Below are positions 63,501 through 64,000 of a stretch of 64,000 nucleotides of DNA, piece by piece. A program made the position numbers and the translations under genes. Location: assembly GCA_902764705.1 (NCBI GenBank), contig CACWWZ010000005.1, positions 1-64,000 of the forward strand. The letters are read 5' to 3'. This DNA comes from an uncultured Prevotellaceae bacterium (GTDB lineage: Bacteria; Bacteroidota; Bacteroidia; Bacteroidales; Bacteroidaceae). The notes under the pieces are model-generated. The model was not told where the DNA came from. It made no database searches and saw only the letters and a list, made by a program, of their open reading frames with translations. How positions within the stretch are numbered: the first letter of the stretch is position 1; every line of letters starts with the position of its first letter.

Positions 63501-64000
63501 GATTATCGCCAAGACGCGTAACGCTATCCCTGGCATCTCGCTGATTTCGCCTCCACCTCATCACGACATCTACAGTATCGAGGACCTGGCTCAGCTCATC
63601 TTCGACCTGAAGAATATCAATCCCACAGCTGCCGTCAGCGTGAAACTCGTAGCCGAGAGTGGCGTGGGAACCATTGCTGCTGGTGTGGCTAAGGCCAAGG
63701 CCGACCTCATCGTTATCTCTGGTGCCGAGGGCGGTACAGGTGCTTCGCCTGCAAGCTCTATGCGCTTCGCTGGTATCTCGCCTGAAATCGGACTGGCTGA
63801 GACTCAGCAGACGCTGGTGATCAACGGCCTGCGTAATCAGGTTCGCCTGCAGACCGACGGACAGCTGAAGACTGCCAAGGACGTGATCATCATGGCGATG
63901 CTGGGAGCCGACGAGTTCTCGTTTGGTACGCTGCCTCTGATTGTGCTGGGCTGCGTGATGATGCGTAAGTGTAACACCAATACCTGCCCCATGGGTGTGG
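60577..64000 (+). CDS. gltB: glutamate synthase large subunit, 3' end outside window
   Basis: At least 1141 residues are visible from ATG 60577; the frame is open at the window end. The product transfers the glutamine amide to 2-oxoglutarate. A short propeptide precedes DACGVGMV, whose cysteine becomes the N-terminal nucleophile of the glutaminase domain. [30 protein letters not shown] and the FMN-domain motifs [26 protein letters not shown] and [12 protein letters not shown] follow; [15 protein letters not shown] (written [12 protein letters not shown]) starts the Fe-S cysteine region. Two foreign-looking in-frame insertions are present, at 62341 and 62927, both in the central domain. Confidence 0.96.
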   Translation, partial: MTKCKLQTQNQGLYQSDYEHDACGVGMVVNIHGGKSHDLVDNALKVLENMEHRGAETRDKTGDGAGIMVQIPHEFILLQGIPVPEKGKYGTGLVFLPKDEKAQQDILSVMIEEIEREGLTLMHLRAVPTNPEVLGAAAREVEPDIKQIFVTGIADEQVPVFERILYKVRKRIENRIDNDDFYICSLSNKNIIYKGMLTSGQLRRYFPDLSNDYFTSGLALVHSRFSTNTFPKWKLAQPFRLLAHNGEINTIRGNRGWMKARESVLSSEALGDIKDLRPIVQEGMSDSASLDNVFEFLMLSGLSLPQAMAILVPESFNDKNPISEDLKAFYEYHSILMEPWDGPAALLFSDGRYAGGMLDRNGLRPSRYTITKGGMMVVASEVGVMDFEPGDVVSKGRLQPGKILLIDTQEGKIYYDGEIKEQLAKAHPYREWLNENRVQLEKLKSGRKVDNSVSNFEQKLITFGFGQEDIDKTIIPMATAGQEPVAAMGNDTPLAVISDRPQVLFNYFRQQFAQVTNPAIDPIREELVMSLTEYIGAVGTNILTPDASNCKMVRLPQPVLTNTQLDILCNIRYKGFKTIKLPMLFEIDPTPNPSPERGGENLRVAIDHLCLDAEKAVDEGVNYIILSDRDIDEKHAAIPSLLAVSAVHHYLISVGKRVQTALIVESGEIRETMHAALLLGYGASALCPYMTFAILDDLVKHHKIQEEYATAEKNYIKAVDKGLKKIMSKMGISTIRSYRGAKIFESIGLSEDLLRRYFGTEVSTIGGVGLKEIARDAIRLHEEANLKSQTSNLKPLQNLGLFAWRKDGIKHAWNPETIAQLQLATRQGNYEKFKQWSAIVDEKESPIFIRDFFKFKKAAKPTPIDEVEPVESIVKHFVTGAMSFGALSIEAHEALALAMNKLGARSNTGEGGEDNARYHSEVDGVSLSSKTKQIASGRFGVTAEYLVNAEEIQIKVAQGAKPGEGGQLPGFKVNEIIAKTRNAIPGISLISPPPHHDIYSIEDLAQLIFDLKNINPTAAVSVKLVAESGVGTIAAGVAKAKADLIVISGAEGGTGASPASSMRFAGISPEIGLAETQQTLVINGLRNQVRLQTDGQLKTAKDVIIMAMLGADEFSFGTLPLIVLGCVMMRKCNTNTCPMGV
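62341..62376 (+). repeat. palindromic repeat element inserted in frame in gltB
   Basis: CCCCTCCCCT and AGGGGCGGGG form a stem with one mismatch around a short GAA loop; the whole is read as [12 protein letters not shown]. It interrupts an otherwise conserved stretch between LPMLFEI and [14 protein letters not shown]-rich palindromes of this kind are dispersed repeats in many bacteria. Confidence 0.75.
62927..62961 (+). repeat. 7-bp tandem array, five units, inside gltB
   Basis: Units of consensus CAAACCT start at 62927, 62934, 62941, 62948 and 62955. They are read as [11 protein letters not shown] between the conserved RLHEEA and LQNLG segments, where no such residues are expected. Confidence 0.9.

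Overview
The window looks like a chromosomal segment of a Bacteroidales bacterium, most likely Prevotellaceae. The reasons are the fimbrillin/Mfa-type lipoproteins, surface proteins with C-terminal domains resembling type IX secretion signals, -7 promoter boxes of the Bacteroidota TAnnTTTG type, almost no Shine-Dalgarno sequences, and a division/cell-wall cluster that lacks murF and ddl. No RNA gene, IS element, prophage or CRISPR array was recognised.

Layout. (1) 1-28.6 kb is one plus-strand block of surface genes: the end of a FimB/Mfa2-like anchor, two fimbrillin-like lipoproteins, a giant glycine-rich 'YGGG' repeat protein broken into three ORFs by two frameshifts, a GHKL ATPase overlapping a STAS-like (DUF4325) partner, a 1238-residue MBG-domain surface protein and a second giant YGGG protein. 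A perfect hairpin ends the block. (2) 28.6-34.3 kb holds a DUF4143 ATPase, a VanZ-like protein, a sodium symporter, a ComEA-like helix-hairpin-helix protein and a dGTPase. (3) 34.3-38.4 kb, minus strand, holds a frameshifted pectin-lyase-fold protein and two acyltransferases resembling the glycine-lipid pair GlsB/GlsA. (4) 38.4-54.2 kb is the dcw cluster mraZ-rsmH-ftsL-ftsI-murE-mraY-murD-ftsW-murG-murC-ftsQ-ftsA-ftsZ, with a candidate MraZ operator in front and a candidate internal promoter before murG. (5) 54.1-60.3 kb, minus strand, is glnA-metH-metF. It diverges from gltB (60.6 kb to the window end), so the two GS-GOGAT genes face each other across a 307-base region with two dyads.

How the genes work together. 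The fimbrillins plus the giant protein with a sorting-like C-terminus resemble an mfa-type fimbria operon with a large tip protein. The GHKL/STAS-like pair inside the block could be a switch for surface display (inference). The dcw genes make lipid II and the divisome. MetF feeds methyltetrahydrofolate to MetH. GlnA and GltB assimilate ammonium.

The most unusual signal is a set of short imperfect tandem arrays scattered over at least 15 sites. Unit length is constant within a site (7, 8, 9 or 11 bp), the unit sequence mostly differs from site to site, and about five units recur at most sites. They fill spacers directly in front of start codons (ftsI, mraY, ftsW, metF, glsB-like) and also lie inside reading frames (vanZ-like, comEA-like, metH, glnA, gltB and the 5' end of the MBG gene). 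I know of no description of this pattern in Bacteroidota.
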